Positions 30,221 to 39,595 of a stretch of DNA of 64,000 nucleotides are shown here, in pieces. Below the pieces are notes generated by a model, which saw only the letters and a program-made list of their open reading frames with translations, had not been told where the DNA came from and ran no database searches. This DNA is from an uncultured delta proteobacterium. Lineage in GTDB: Bacteria; Myxococcota_A; UBA9160; JAFDET01. Every line of letters starts with the position of its first letter. The first letter of the stretch is position 1. Position numbers and translations under genes: made by a program. The stretch spans positions 1 to 64,000 of the forward strand of contig CAMYLJ010000039.1 in assembly GCA_947259215.1 (NCBI GenBank), written 5' to 3'.

Positions 30221-31410
30221 AGGTCCTGCTGGTCCACAACACCTACCAGAACGCCGGCGGGGAGGACGCCGTCTTCCAGGCGGAGCAGACCCTGCTCGAG
30301 GAGCGCGGCCATCCGGTCGTGGCCTACCAGAAGACGAACCACGAGATCGAGGACTACGGGCCGCTGCGCCGCGCGAGCCTGCCGCTGCGCAGCGCGTGGG
30401 CCTGGGACAGCCGCCGCGAACTCGCCTCGCTGCTGGCGCGCGAGCGGCCCGACGTGGCGCACTTCCACAACACGTTTCCGCTGATCTCGCCGGCCGCCTA
30501 CGAGGTCTGCCGGCGCGCGGGCGTGCCGGTGGTGCAGACGCTTCACAACTACCGCCTCGCCTGCCCGGCGGCGACGCTGTCGCGGGAGGGCCGCGTCTGC
30601 ACGGAGTGTCCGGACCGCTCGCTCTGGCGCGGCGTGCGTCACGGCTGCTACCGGGGCTCGCGGCTGGCGACGGCGGTGGTGGCGGGCGGGCTCGCCGCCC
30701 ACCGCGCGCGCGGCACCTTCGAGCGCGACGTGCAGGTCTACGTGGCGCTGACCGAGTTCTCCCGCGCCACCCTGTGCGGCGCCGGGCTGCCCGCCGACCG
30801 CATCGCGGTGAAGCCCAACTTCCTGGCGCACGATCCCGGTCCGCGCCGGGGCGACGGCGCCTACGCGCTCTTCCTGGGTCGGCTGTCGGAGGAGAAGGGC
30901 GTGCGCACCCTACTCGACGCCTGGCGCCGGCTCGACGGCGACGTGCCGCTGCGGATCGCCGGCGACGGTCCGCTGGCGCCCGAGGTGGAGGCCGCCGCCG
31001 CAGGGCTTCCCGGCGTCGAGTGCCTGGGCTGGCTCGACCGCGAGAAGGGCCTCGAGGCCTTGCGGGGTGCCCGCTTCCTGGTGGTCCCGAGCGTCTGGTA
31101 CGAGGGCTTCCCCATGAGCGTGGTCGAGGCCTACGCCTGCGGCGTCCCGGTGGTGTGCTCGCGCATCGGCAGCCTGGCGGAGGTGGTGGACGACCTCGGC
31201 ACCGGCACCCTGGTGGCCCCCGGCGATCCCGACGCCCTCGCGGGCGCGGCGTCGCACCTGTGGAGCGATCGCCAGGCCGCCCGGCGTCGCGGGGCGCAGG
31301 GGCGTGCAGCCTTCGAGCGCTTCTACACGGCGGAGCGCAACTACGAGCTGGTGATGGGCGTGTACGAGCGCGCCCTCGTCGCCCAGCGGGACGAGCGGGC
31401 GCAGGCCTGA
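30217..31410 (+). CDS. GT4-family glycosyltransferase
   Basis: A cytoplasmic GT-B glycosyltransferase of 397 residues. The N-terminal acceptor domain starts KVLLVHNTYQNAGGEDAVF and has VPVVQTLHNYRLACPAATL plus a cysteine group (CTECPDRSLWRGVRHGCY). The C-terminal donor domain has LFLGRLSEEKGVRTLLDAW and the EX7E region VWYEGFPMSVVEAYACGVPV. This type commonly adds hexoses to capsule or O-antigen intermediates. The GTG start overlaps the previous stop. Confidence 0.93.
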   Translation: MKVLLVHNTYQNAGGEDAVFQAEQTLLEERGHPVVAYQKTNHEIEDYGPLRRASLPLRSAWAWDSRRELASLLARERPDVAHFHNTFPLISPAAYEVCRRAGVPVVQTLHNYRLACPAATLSREGRVCTECPDRSLWRGVRHGCYRGSRLATAVVAGGLAAHRARGTFERDVQVYVALTEFSRATLCGAGLPADRIAVKPNFLAHDPGPRRGDGAYALFLGRLSEEKGVRTLLDAWRRLDGDVPLRIAGDGPLAPEVEAAAAGLPGVECLGWLDREKGLEALRGARFLVVPSVWYEGFPMSVVEAYACGVPVVCSRIGSLAEVVDDLGTGTLVAPGDPDALAGAASHLWSDRQAARRRGAQGRAAFERFYTAERNYELVMGVYERALVAQRDERAQA

Positions 31411-31418
31411 CCGGCCGG

Positions 31419-32228
31419 CTACCAGTCGGCCAGGCGCCGCCCGATCCGGTGCACGAACCACTTCACGCGCCCGGGCTCGTAGTCGTAGGGACGCAGCAGC
31501 TCGCTGCGGTCCTCCAGGCTGATCACGATCGGGCTGCCGCGGGGCACGCGGGCGCTCTCGAAGCTCTGGTAGGCCGCGCGGTAGGCGCGGCGCGGCTGCT
31601 CGCAGCGGATCTCCCGCGACGAGTGCAGCAGCGCGCAGTGGAAGAGCAGCACGTCGCCGGCGCGCATCTCGACCGGGACCGCGGACGCGAGGTCGACACC
31701 GTCGGTAACGGCGCGGGTGTGGTGGGTCTCGCCGCGCACCCGGACCCACGGGCGGAAGCCATCCCGGTGGGAGCCGGGGACCGCGTAGACACAGCCGTTG
31801 GCCTCGTCCACATCGTCGAGGGCCATCCAGGCGATCAGCTTCGGCGGCTCGCCGCGCCGCCCCATGAAGTCCTGGTGCCAGGGCACGGCGTTGTCGCCGT
31901 GGCGCGGCTTGTAGACGAGGCTGTTCTCGTACAGAAAGAAGTTGCGGCTCCAGATCGCGCGGATGGCGTCGACCAGGGGCTCGTGGCGCGCCAGCGCGGC
32001 GAACTCCGGGAAGCGCTGGTAGAGGTCGTAGAGGACACCCTGGTCCGGGCGATGGGGCAGGTAGTGGCGCGTGAAGACGTCGCTCGGATTGCGCTCCGCC
32101 AGCTCCACGAGCTCGCCGGCGAGCGCGCGGGCTGCGGCCATCTGCGCCGCCGGGAAGGCGGCGCGCACGATCGTGAAGCCGTCGCGGGCGAAGCGCTCGC
32201 GGTGCTCTTCGAAGCCCGTCTCACCCAT
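31419..32228 (-). CDS. Phytanoyl-CoA dioxygenase (PhyH)-family oxygenase
   Basis: An Fe(II)/2-oxoglutarate dioxygenase of 269 residues. The iron ligands are the HxD in VPWHQDFMG and a distal His in LLFHCALLHSS, with an Arg for 2-oxoglutarate shortly after (RRAYRAAYQS). It could hydroxylate a sugar, lipid or amino-acid substituent of the surface polymer; the substrate is unknown. It overlaps the flippase gene by 8 bases on the minus strand, so the two form a small operon that faces the rest of the locus. Confidence 0.88.
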   Translation of the reverse strand: MGETGFEEHRERFARDGFTIVRAAFPAAQMAAARALAGELVELAERNPSDVFTRHYLPHRPDQGVLYDLYQRFPEFAALARHEPLVDAIRAIWSRNFFLYENSLVYKPRHGDNAVPWHQDFMGRRGEPPKLIAWMALDDVDEANGCVYAVPGSHRDGFRPWVRVRGETHHTRAVTDGVDLASAVPVEMRAGDVLLFHCALLHSSREIRCEQPRRAYRAAYQSFESARVPRGSPIVISLEDRSELLRPYDYEPGRVKWFVHRIGRRLADW

Positions 32229-33525
32229 GGTGGATCCTCCTCCAGCCTCCGCTGCGTCCGACGAAGTAGAGGCGCGCGCCAGTGAGGACGGCGTAGGCGA
32301 CCACGTAGGTGGCCGCCGCGCCCATGGCGCCGGAACGCAGCATCCAGGGGACGCCGATCGCGACGGCCACCAGCGAGGCCGCGAGATAGCTCCAGAGCTC
32401 GCAGTCGCCGCGCTGACGCGCGCGCAGGATGCTCCCGGCCACGTGCGACACGCCGGTCAGCACCGGGATCAGGCCCAGCACCGCCAGCAGGGCGGTTCCG
32501 TCGGCGTAGGCGTCGCCGTAGAGGACGCTCGCCACGGTGGGGCCCGCCACCAGCAGCGCGGCGTAGTAGACGAAGGCCGGGGCCACGAAGGCCACGCCGG
32601 CCTTGCGCACGATGCTGGTGAAGCCCTCGCTCTCGCCGTGGCGCACCAGCGCGGGCACCACCAGGAAACGCAGCGCCGATTGGAGCTGGGCCATGGGCAG
32701 GACGAAGTTCATCATGGCGCGCAGGCTGCCCGCCGCCGCGAGCCCCGCGAGACTCGGGAGGGCCAGGTAGTAGAAATTCCCGGGAATCCACTCGAAGGGG
32801 CTCCCGGCGAGCATCCAGCGCCCGTAGCGCCAGTGATCGGCCAGCACCCGGCGCCGGAACGCCGGCTCGACGGCGGTGCCTGGGCGCACGCCCAACATCC
32901 AGGCCAGCGCCAGGGCGGCCCCGGCGCTGGCGCCACCCAGCAGCAGGAGTGCGCTGGCCGGAGCGAGCCAGCCCTGGGCGTGCAGCCACACGGCGCCCGC
33001 CAGCACCGCCGCGAGCTGGACGCCGCCCACGAGGGCCGCCGAGCGGGTGGCGAAGCAGGCGTAGCTGGCTCGTCGCAGCAGCCAGGCCGCGAGCACCCCG
33101 GGAAGCGCCGCTGCGGCGCCGAGGAAGGCCAGGCCGAGCTCCAGCTGGCCCGCCGCGCGGAGCGCCAGGCCCACGGCGACCACCAGTGCCGCGGCGGCCA
33201 GCGAGATCCGCAGCTGGACGCCGAGCAGGACCCGCAGATAGCTCGCGAAGCGGTCCCGCAGCTTCGGACCCTGCACGAGCATCGGCTCGATCAGGAGCGC
33301 CCCCTCCAGATTCCCGACCAGGAAGAGCAGCGCCAGCGCCGCCCCGAACGCGCCGTAGTCCGCCGCGGCCAGCCAGCGTGCCAGCAGCAGATTCAGGATC
33401 AGGTTCGAAAGGCCGAACAGGACCTGGTCGAGCGACGCCCACAACGCGGAGCTGCGAAGGCGCGGCGAGGCCGTGATTTCTTCCCCCGAGGGGACAAGCA
33501 CTTGGCTGGAGGCGGTATCCGTCAT
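32221..33525 (-). CDS. Wzx-type polysaccharide flippase
   Basis: A 434-residue membrane protein with 12-14 hydrophobic segments in the MOP exporter pattern. The N-terminus reads ALWASLDQVLFGLSNLILNL, the usual opening of Wzx/RfbX proteins, followed by LARWLAAADYGAFGAALALL. It likely flips the undecaprenyl-linked repeat unit to the periplasm. It is divergent from the FkbM gene across 78 bases and overlaps the PhyH-type gene at its 3' end. Confidence 0.88.
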   Translation of the reverse strand: MTDTASSQVLVPSGEEITASPRLRSSALWASLDQVLFGLSNLILNLLLARWLAAADYGAFGAALALLFLVGNLEGALLIEPMLVQGPKLRDRFASYLRVLLGVQLRISLAAAALVVAVGLALRAAGQLELGLAFLGAAAALPGVLAAWLLRRASYACFATRSAALVGGVQLAAVLAGAVWLHAQGWLAPASALLLLGGASAGAALALAWMLGVRPGTAVEPAFRRRVLADHWRYGRWMLAGSPFEWIPGNFYYLALPSLAGLAAAGSLRAMMNFVLPMAQLQSALRFLVVPALVRHGESEGFTSIVRKAGVAFVAPAFVYYAALLVAGPTVASVLYGDAYADGTALLAVLGLIPVLTGVSHVAGSILRARQRGDCELWSYLAASLVAVAIGVPWMLRSGAMGAAATYVVAYAVLTGARLYFVGRSGGWRRIHHG

Positions 33526-33603
33526 CGAGGCGCTCCGCTGGCGATCCCGAAGATCGGCAGGCGGGGCCGATCACTCGAGCAAAACCGCCCGCGCCCGGAC
33601 GCG

Positions 33604-34488
33604 ATGCGCGGGCTCTTGCCGGGCGCCGAGGCGCGGGGCGACCCGGACCCGCCGGAGGCCCTGCGCACCCGCATCCGCCAGCGCCTGTGGGCGGCGGTCT
33701 CGCGCCGCCGCCGCTCCGCCCCCGCGCGGCTGCTGGCCGGCCTGGCCGACGCCTATCTCTCCGCCTTCCACAACGAGCGCATGAACGACTTCCGCCTGAA
33801 CGGCGAGCTGAACGCCATCCGGGAGGTGCATGCCGATCACATCCGCGCGAGCGACGGGCCCTTCGTCGTGCTCGACGTCGGCGCGAACGCGGGCCAGTGG
33901 TCCGGCGCCGTGCGCCGTCTCCTGCCCGAGGCGGAGATCCACGCCTTCGAGATCGTGCCGGAAACCGCCGAGCGCCTGGCGCGGCGCTTCGCGGGCGACG
34001 GGCGCGTGGTCGTGAATCGCTGTGGCCTGCTGGACGAGGAGGGGACCCTCCCGGTCCACCACTACCCGGCCTCCTCGACGGGAAGCACCCTCTACGACTT
34101 CCCCTGGCAGGGCGACTCGGTGCGGGTCGAGGCGCCGGTGCGCTCTGGCGACGCCTACCTGCGCGAGGCCGGGATCGAGCGCGTGGCGTACCTGAAGATG
34201 GACGCCGAGGGCGCGGAAGGCCGCATCCTCGACGGCCTGCGCGAGCACTTCGAGGCGGGGCGGGTGGACGCGGTCCAGTTCGAGTACACGCGCATCAACA
34301 TCCTCTCGCGCTTCCTGCTGGCGGACTTCTATCGCTTCTTCGAGCGCTACGACTTCGCCGTGGGGCGGATCTTCCCGAACCACGTGGGCTTCAAGCCCTA
34401 CGACATCTGGCGGGACGAGACCTTCCGTCACGGCGACTTCCTGGCGCTGCCACGCCGCCGGGCCGAGCTCCTGCGCCGGCTGTCCTAG
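33604..34488 (+). CDS. FkbM-family methyltransferase
   Basis: A SAM-dependent methyltransferase of 294 residues. The SAM site is VVLDVGANAGQWSGAV followed by EIHAFEIVPETAERLARRF; VAYLKMDAEGAEGRILDGL is the typical FkbM motif. It probably O-methylates a sugar in the surface polymer. The ATG at 33604 is the first usable start after the divergent flippase gene; another Met (MNDFRLNGELNAI) sits 59 codons later. Confidence 0.88.
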   Translation: MRGLLPGAEARGDPDPPEALRTRIRQRLWAAVSRRRRSAPARLLAGLADAYLSAFHNERMNDFRLNGELNAIREVHADHIRASDGPFVVLDVGANAGQWSGAVRRLLPEAEIHAFEIVPETAERLARRFAGDGRVVVNRCGLLDEEGTLPVHHYPASSTGSTLYDFPWQGDSVRVEAPVRSGDAYLREAGIERVAYLKMDAEGAEGRILDGLREHFEAGRVDAVQFEYTRINILSRFLLADFYRFFERYDFAVGRIFPNHVGFKPYDIWRDETFRHGDFLALPRRRAELLRRLS

Positions 34489-34583
34489 GCCCGCCCGGCC
34501 GGGCTTCAGCGCATGGCGCGTCCGGCCGAAAAGGGTCCCGGGACCGGACGTTGCGCCGTCCGCTGCCGCCCGGCGAGGGGACC

Positions 34584-35378
34584 ATGTTCTGCCACGACAA
34601 GTCGCGACTCTTCCAGCTGGCCGAGCGGCATCAGGCGGCCTGGGAGGAGGCCGAGCCCTTCCCCCACGTGGTGATCGACGACTTCCTGCCCGAGCCCTGG
34701 GCGCGGGCCGCGCTCGAGGCCTTCCCGTCCCCCGAGCGGATGGAAGCCTTCACCTGGCAGGAGTACGAGCGCAAGGGCGCCCTGCGGCCGGGAGTCGACG
34801 GCTGTCCCGAGGCGCTGGAGCTGACCCTGAACAGCTTCAACTCCGGAAGCTTCGTTTCCTTCCTGGAGGTGCTGACCGGAATCCACGGTCTCGTCGGCGA
34901 TCCCCACTTCGACGGGGGCGGCGCCCACCAGACCCTGGACGGGGGGCGGCTGGGCGTGCACGTGGACTTCAACTTCCACAAGGCGCTCGGCCTCTACCGC
35001 CGCCTGAACCTGATCTACTTCCTCAACCCGGACTGGCAGGACGAGTACGGAGGCCACCTCGAGCTGTGGGACCGCGAGGTGGCGAAGTGCCAGGTGCGGG
35101 TGGCGCCGATCTTCAACCGGGCCGTGCTCTTCGAGACCTCGGACCACTCCTGGCACGGCCACCCGGATCCCATGCGGCTCCCGCCCGGCGTGACGCGCAA
35201 GTCCCTGGCCCTCTACTTCTACGCCAGCGGCCAGGGCGAGCAGGAGCTCGAGTTCCACTGGACGCGCCACCGCGCGCGCCCGGCTCGAGCGCAGCCACCA
35301 CGCCGCTCGCTCCGCCATTGGCTGCGCCTGCTCACTCCCCCGATCGTGGACAAGCTTGCCCAGCGCCTCCGGCGATAG
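34584..35378 (+). CDS. 2OG-Fe(II) oxygenase (prolyl-4-hydroxylase-like)
   Basis: A 264-residue dioxygenase of the P4H alpha-like fold. Iron ligands are HVDFNFH (HxD) and the His in DHSWHGHP, with Arg/Lys in RKSLALYFY binding 2-oxoglutarate. The region PFPHVVIDDFLP is the standard opening of this group, found in many polysaccharide loci, where it may hydroxylate sugars. A GAGGGG ribosome site lies 4-9 bases before the ATG. It is the second oxygenase in the locus, unrelated to the PhyH-type one. Its 3' end overlaps the radical SAM gene by 23 bases. Confidence 0.88.
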   Translation: MFCHDKSRLFQLAERHQAAWEEAEPFPHVVIDDFLPEPWARAALEAFPSPERMEAFTWQEYERKGALRPGVDGCPEALELTLNSFNSGSFVSFLEVLTGIHGLVGDPHFDGGGAHQTLDGGRLGVHVDFNFHKALGLYRRLNLIYFLNPDWQDEYGGHLELWDREVAKCQVRVAPIFNRAVLFETSDHSWHGHPDPMRLPPGVTRKSLALYFYASGQGEQELEFHWTRHRARPARAQPPRRSLRHWLRLLTPPIVDKLAQRLRR

Positions 35379-37731
35379 GGGCCGGCTCTCGCGGCTGGCC
35401 GGAGCGGCGCTTGCCGCGGGCCGCTACGCCGGCGCGTGGTGGACCTCGCCCGCGCGCGGCGTGGCGCCGGAGGCCAGCGTGCCGACGCAGCTCAACTTCC
35501 CCATCACCGACAACTGCAACGCGCGCTGTCTGATGTGCGACGTCTGGAAGGAGCGCTCCCACGGCGAGATGAGCGCCGCGGACGTGCGCCGCGCGCTGGC
35601 GGATCCGCTCTTCGCGCACGTGGCGCACGTGGGCCTCTCGGGCGGCGAGCCCAGCCTGCGTCGCGACCTGCCGGAGCTGGTGCAGGCGGTGACCCACGCG
35701 CTGCCGCGCCTGGAGAGCGTCTCCCTCACCACCCACGGCTTCCACCCGAAGCGCTGGCAGAAGCTGCTGCCGGCGTTGCAGGAGATCTGCCGGGCGCGCG
35801 GCGTGGGGCTGCGCCTGAACGTCTCCGTGGACGGAATCGGGGCGGTGCACGAGCGGGTACGCGGGGTGCCGGGCGGCTTCGCCAAGACCCTCGCCACGTC
35901 GCGCCTGGCGCAGAAGCTCGCGATTCCCGTGCAGTGGCAGACCACGGTCTCGGCGCCGAACGTGCACGCGTTGCCGGAGGTGGCGGCCGCCGCGCGCAGC
36001 GAGGGCGTGGAGGTGGTCTTCCGCCAGGCCAGCGAGATCGCGCGCCTGGAGAACGCCGGCTCCGTCGCGGCGGTGGCCCTCGACGACGACGAGCGTTCCT
36101 TTCTGGCGGACTTTCTGGAGAGCCCCGCCGCCCGGGACGCGGCGCGCTCGCCGGCCCGGCGGCTCTTCTACCGCGATCTGGTGCGGCGGCTGCGCACGCG
36201 TGCGCCGCGACGAGCGCCCTGCTTCTACCAGGGCGAGGGCGTGCTGCTCACGGCCCACGGCGAGCTCTACCACTGCTCGGTCGCGCGCGACCGCTTCGGG
36301 AGCGCGCTCCAGGGGAGCGCCCTCGAGCAGTACCGCTCGGCCGAGAGCCGTCGCGTCCGCCGGCAGCTGCTGGCGGAGACCTGCCCGGGCTGCCCCCACG
36401 ACCAGTCGGGCGCCTGGTCGCCGTGGGCGCTGGCGCGGGAGGTGACGAGTCGGACGCGCGCCGGTCGCCTGGCGGCGCGTGGCGCGCAGGCCCTCGGCAT
36501 CGCGGCGCGCGGGCTACTGGCGCTGGCGCGGCTGCCGGCGGCACGTTCGCGCCGCGTGCGGCCCGGGCCCGTGCGAAGCGCGCTGCTCGTCGGGGCCTAC
36601 GGCGGTGAGCACGTGGGCGACGCGGCGATCCTGGGCGGCGTGCTCCGGCGCCTGGCGGCGCGCGAGCCCCTCAAGCACGCCGTCGTGGCGAGCACCCGGC
36701 CCGACCGCACCCGGCGCTGGCTGCGCTCGCTCGAGACGCCCGTGCGGGTGGACGTCGTGCCGTACACGCGCGCCGGCCTGCGCGGGGCTCTCGAAGCGGC
36801 GGACGCACTCGTCTTTGCGGGTGGACCCTTGATGGACCTGCCCGACATGCTCGTGCGTCATCTGGATCTCGCCGCCCGCGTGCGCGCGCGAACGCTGCCC
36901 TTCTGGATCGAGGGCGTCGGGGTCGGCCCCTTCCGGCTGGCGCCGAGCCGCTGGCTGGCGAAGCGGCTGGCACGGCTTTCGACGAGTCTCTCGGTCCGCA
37001 GTGCCGGCGCCGCCGGGGACCCGCTGCTCGCGGGCGCCCACCCGGAGATCGTGTGCGATCCCGCCTTCGACTACCTGGCCGGACGGGGCGCGCTGACCCG
37101 CCTGGCGCCGCGGGAGGTCGAATCGCTGGCCGAGCTGCTGGCGGGCAGCGAGGGGCGCGTGCGCGTGGGCCTGAACCTGCGACCGCTCTGGCGCAAGTAC
37201 GGCGGGAGCGCGGCCGACGCGGCGCGTCTCGAGCAGGGCCTGCTGGATCGCGTGGCGGAGGCGCTGCGGATCCTCGACCGCAGCGCCCCCGCGCCGCTGA
37301 GCTTCGTCTGCTTCGCCATGAACGCCGACCAGTACGGGTTCTCGGACCTGTCGGCGGCGCACGCCCTGGCCGGGCGGGTCGCGGGAGACGTGGACCTGCG
37401 CGTGTGGCGCATGGAGCCCGGCGTGGACGGCGTGCTCCACCTGCTGCGGTTGCTCGACGCCGCCCTGGTGATGCGCTTCCACGCGGCGATCTTCGCCCTC
37501 TCCCAGGATCTCCCGTGCGTCGGGATCGACTACGCGGCCTCCGGTCGCGGCAAGGTGGCCGAGCTCTTCGAGGAGCGCGGCCTGGGCGAGCGGTCCTGCG
37601 GGCTGCGGGACGCGCCGGAGCTGCTGGCGCGCCGGCTGCTGGCCACCGGCGCGCTGGCCGGAAGCCCGGAAGCGCCTTCAGGAGCCACCACCCGGGCGTC
37701 GATGGATGCGGGTGGGAGAGGTGCGCGGTGA
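35356..37731 (+). CDS. Radical SAM - polysaccharide pyruvyltransferase fusion
   Basis: A 791-residue two-domain protein. The N-terminal half (about 43-400) is a radical SAM enzyme with Cys54-Cys58-Cys61 in [22 protein letters not shown], and a SPASM-like cysteine region (HGELYHCS, later [12 protein letters not shown]) for an extra cluster. The C-terminal half (about 415-770) begins [20 protein letters not shown], the CsaB/WcaK pyruvyltransferase opening, with [13 protein letters not shown] and [20 protein letters not shown]. It would both make a radical modification and add a ketal pyruvate to a sugar, in one chain. The TTG start is uncertain; GTG codons near 35461 and 35479 are alternatives. 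The stop overlaps the epimerase start (GTGA). Confidence 0.85.
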   Translation: MPSASGDRGRLSRLAGAALAAGRYAGAWWTSPARGVAPEASVPTQLNFPITDNCNARCLMCDVWKERSHGEMSAADVRRALADPLFAHVAHVGLSGGEPSLRRDLPELVQAVTHALPRLESVSLTTHGFHPKRWQKLLPALQEICRARGVGLRLNVSVDGIGAVHERVRGVPGGFAKTLATSRLAQKLAIPVQWQTTVSAPNVHALPEVAAAARSEGVEVVFRQASEIARLENAGSVAAVALDDDERSFLADFLESPAARDAARSPARRLFYRDLVRRLRTRAPRRAPCFYQGEGVLLTAHGELYHCSVARDRFGSALQGSALEQYRSAESRRVRRQLLAETCPGCPHDQSGAWSPWALAREVTSRTRAGRLAARGAQALGIAARGLLALARLPAARSRRVRPGPVRSALLVGAYGGEHVGDAAILGGVLRRLAAREPLKHAVVASTRPDRTRRWLRSLETPVRVDVVPYTRAGLRGALEAADALVFAGGPLMDLPDMLVRHLDLAARVRARTLPFWIEGVGVGPFRLAPSRWLAKRLARLSTSLSVRSAGAAGDPLLAGAHPEIVCDPAFDYLAGRGALTRLAPREVESLAELLAGSEGRVRVGLNLRPLWRKYGGSAADAARLEQGLLDRVAEALRILDRSAPAPLSFVCFAMNADQYGFSDLSAAHALAGRVAGDVDLRVWRMEPGVDGVLHLLRLLDAALVMRFHAAIFALSQDLPCVGIDYAASGRGKVAELFEERGLGERSCGLRDAPELLARRLLATGALAGSPEAPSGATTRASMDAGGRGAR

Positions 37732-38792
37732 GCGTGGCGATCGTGACGGGCTCGGCGGGGCTGATCGGCTCCGAGGCGGCCGGCTTCTTCGCCGAGCTGG
37801 GTATGGACGTGGTCGGGATCGACAACGACATGCGCAGCTACTTCTTCGGGGAAGAGGCCTCGACCGAGTGGAACCGCGAGCGTCTCGAACGCGAGCACCC
37901 GGGCTACCAGCACCACCACCTGGACGTCCGCGACGTGGGCAAGCTGGCCGAGGTCTTCCAGCGTTACGGGCGCGACGTGGGTCTCGTCATCCACGCCGCG
38001 GCCCAACCGTCCCACGACTGGGCGGCCCGCGAGCCCCTGACGGACTTCGCGGTCAACGCCACGGGTACCCTCAACCTGCTGGAGCTCGCCCGCCGCCACT
38101 GCCCGGACGCGCGCTTCGTCTTCACCTCCACCAACAAGGTGTACGGCGATCGACCGAACCAGCTGCCGCTGGTGGAGCGCGAGACGCGCTGGGAGATCGA
38201 TCCCGCGCACCCGTGGCAGGAGGGCATTCCCGAGGAGATGCCCATCGACCGCAGCACCCACTCGCTCTTCGGCGTATCCAAGCTGGCGGCCGACCTGGCC
38301 GTGCAGGAGTACGGGCGTTACTTCGGGATGCCGACGGTCTGCTTCCGCGGCGGCTGCCTCACGGGCCCGCACCACTCGGGCGCCGCCCTGCACGGATTCC
38401 TGGCCTATCTGATGAAGTGCACGCTGACCGGGACGCCCTATCGCGTGCTCGGCTACGGGGGCAAGCAGGTCCGCGACAACATCCACTCGTCGGATCTGGT
38501 GGCGGCCTTCTACGCCTTCTACCTCGATCCGGATCCCGGCGCCGTCTACAACATCGGCGGCGGCCGCGAGAGCCACTGCTCCATGCGTGAGGCCATCGAC
38601 TGCTGTCAGGAGATCACCGGCCGCGAGCTCCGCTGGGAGTACGTGGACGAGCAGCGTCTCGGAGACCACATCTGGTACGTGAGCGACCTCTCGGCGTTTC
38701 GCGCCCGCTATCCCGAGTGGCGCATCACCCGGCGCGTGCCCGAGATCCTGCGCGAGATCCACGAGACGGGTGCCGCCCGTTGGAGCCGATGA
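37728..38792 (+). CDS. NAD-dependent sugar epimerase/dehydratase (CDP-paratose epimerase-like)
   Basis: An extended SDR of 354 residues. The NAD loop is [16 protein letters not shown], then [20 protein letters not shown], which I associate with the family annotated as CDP-paratose/tyvelose 2-epimerases. [13 protein letters not shown] supplies the conserved Thr. The usual catalytic YxxxK appears as FGVSK ([12 protein letters not shown]), so Tyr is replaced by Phe at that site; I recall this as typical of the group. It provides a nucleotide sugar for the polymer. GTG start overlapping the previous stop; the stop overlaps the wecG-type start (ATGA). Confidence 0.85.
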   Translation: MSVAIVTGSAGLIGSEAAGFFAELGMDVVGIDNDMRSYFFGEEASTEWNRERLEREHPGYQHHHLDVRDVGKLAEVFQRYGRDVGLVIHAAAQPSHDWAAREPLTDFAVNATGTLNLLELARRHCPDARFVFTSTNKVYGDRPNQLPLVERETRWEIDPAHPWQEGIPEEMPIDRSTHSLFGVSKLAADLAVQEYGRYFGMPTVCFRGGCLTGPHHSGAALHGFLAYLMKCTLTGTPYRVLGYGGKQVRDNIHSSDLVAAFYAFYLDPDPGAVYNIGGGRESHCSMREAIDCCQEITGRELRWEYVDEQRLGDHIWYVSDLSAFRARYPEWRITRRVPEILREIHETGAARWSR

Positions 38793-39595
38793 TCGACGCG
38801 GGCCGACACGCGGTCCTGGGCGTACGCGTCGCCGCCGTCGACTACGACGCCGTCGTCGACGCCGTGGTGCGCGCAGCCGAGGCGGGCAAGCCGCTGGCCG
38901 TCTCGGCGCTGGCGGTCCACGGGGTCATGACCGGCGCGCGCGATCCCGTCCACGCACGCCGCCTGAACGGCCTCGACCTCGTGCTGCCCGACGGCCAGCC
39001 GGTGCGCTGGGCGCTGCGCTGGCGGCACGGCGTCTCGCTGCCGGACCGCGTCTACGGCCCCGCACTCAGCCTGCGCGTGCTGGCGGCCTGCGCGATCCAC
39101 GGCCTGCCGGTCTACTTCTACGGCAGTCGCGAGCCGGTGCTGACCGCGCTGGTGCGGAACGTCCTCGCCCGCTTCCCGGAGCTTCTCGTGGCGGGCTGCG
39201 AGCCCTCGCAGTTCCGGCGCCAGGACCCGGAGGAGCGCCGCGCCGTGGTGGAGCGGATCCGCGGCTCCGGGGCCCGGGTGTGCTTCACCGGCCTGGGCTG
39301 CCCGCGCCAGGAGGTGTGGGCCTTCGAGAACCGCGATGCGCTCTCCATGCCGATCCTGGCAGTGGGCGCGGCCTTCGACTTCCACGCGGGTACCTCGCTC
39401 CAGGCCCCCGCCTGGATGCAACGCGTCGGCCTCGAGTGGGCCTTCCGCCTGGCCTGCGAGCCGCGCCGGTTGTGGCAGCGCTACCTGGTGCTGAACCCGC
39501 TCTTCGCGTTGTTCCTGTTCGCCGAGTGGGCCGGGCTGCGGCGTTTCGAGCCGGCGCTGCCCGACGGGAGCGAGCCGCTGGAGCTGCCGGGATGA
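38789..39595 (+). CDS. WecG/TagA/CpsF-family glycosyltransferase
   Basis: A GT26 enzyme of 268 residues that adds the second sugar (e.g. ManNAc) to a polyprenyl-linked primer. It has [17 protein letters not shown] with the catalytic Asp, [37 protein letters not shown] and [20 protein letters not shown], the family signature block, and ends in a membrane-associating helix. The ATG overlaps the epimerase stop and the stop overlaps the WcaJ-type start, so it works right after the initiating transferase. Confidence 0.93.
   Translation: MIDAGRHAVLGVRVAAVDYDAVVDAVVRAAEAGKPLAVSALAVHGVMTGARDPVHARRLNGLDLVLPDGQPVRWALRWRHGVSLPDRVYGPALSLRVLAACAIHGLPVYFYGSREPVLTALVRNVLARFPELLVAGCEPSQFRRQDPEERRAVVERIRGSGARVCFTGLGCPRQEVWAFENRDALSMPILAVGAAFDFHAGTSLQAPAWMQRVGLEWAFRLACEPRRLWQRYLVLNPLFALFLFAEWAGLRRFEPALPDGSEPLELPG

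Noticed and set aside
36969-36986. TGGCACGGCTTTCG as a sigma-54 promoter
   Set aside because: Inside the pyruvyltransferase coding region and the -12 box is wrong.
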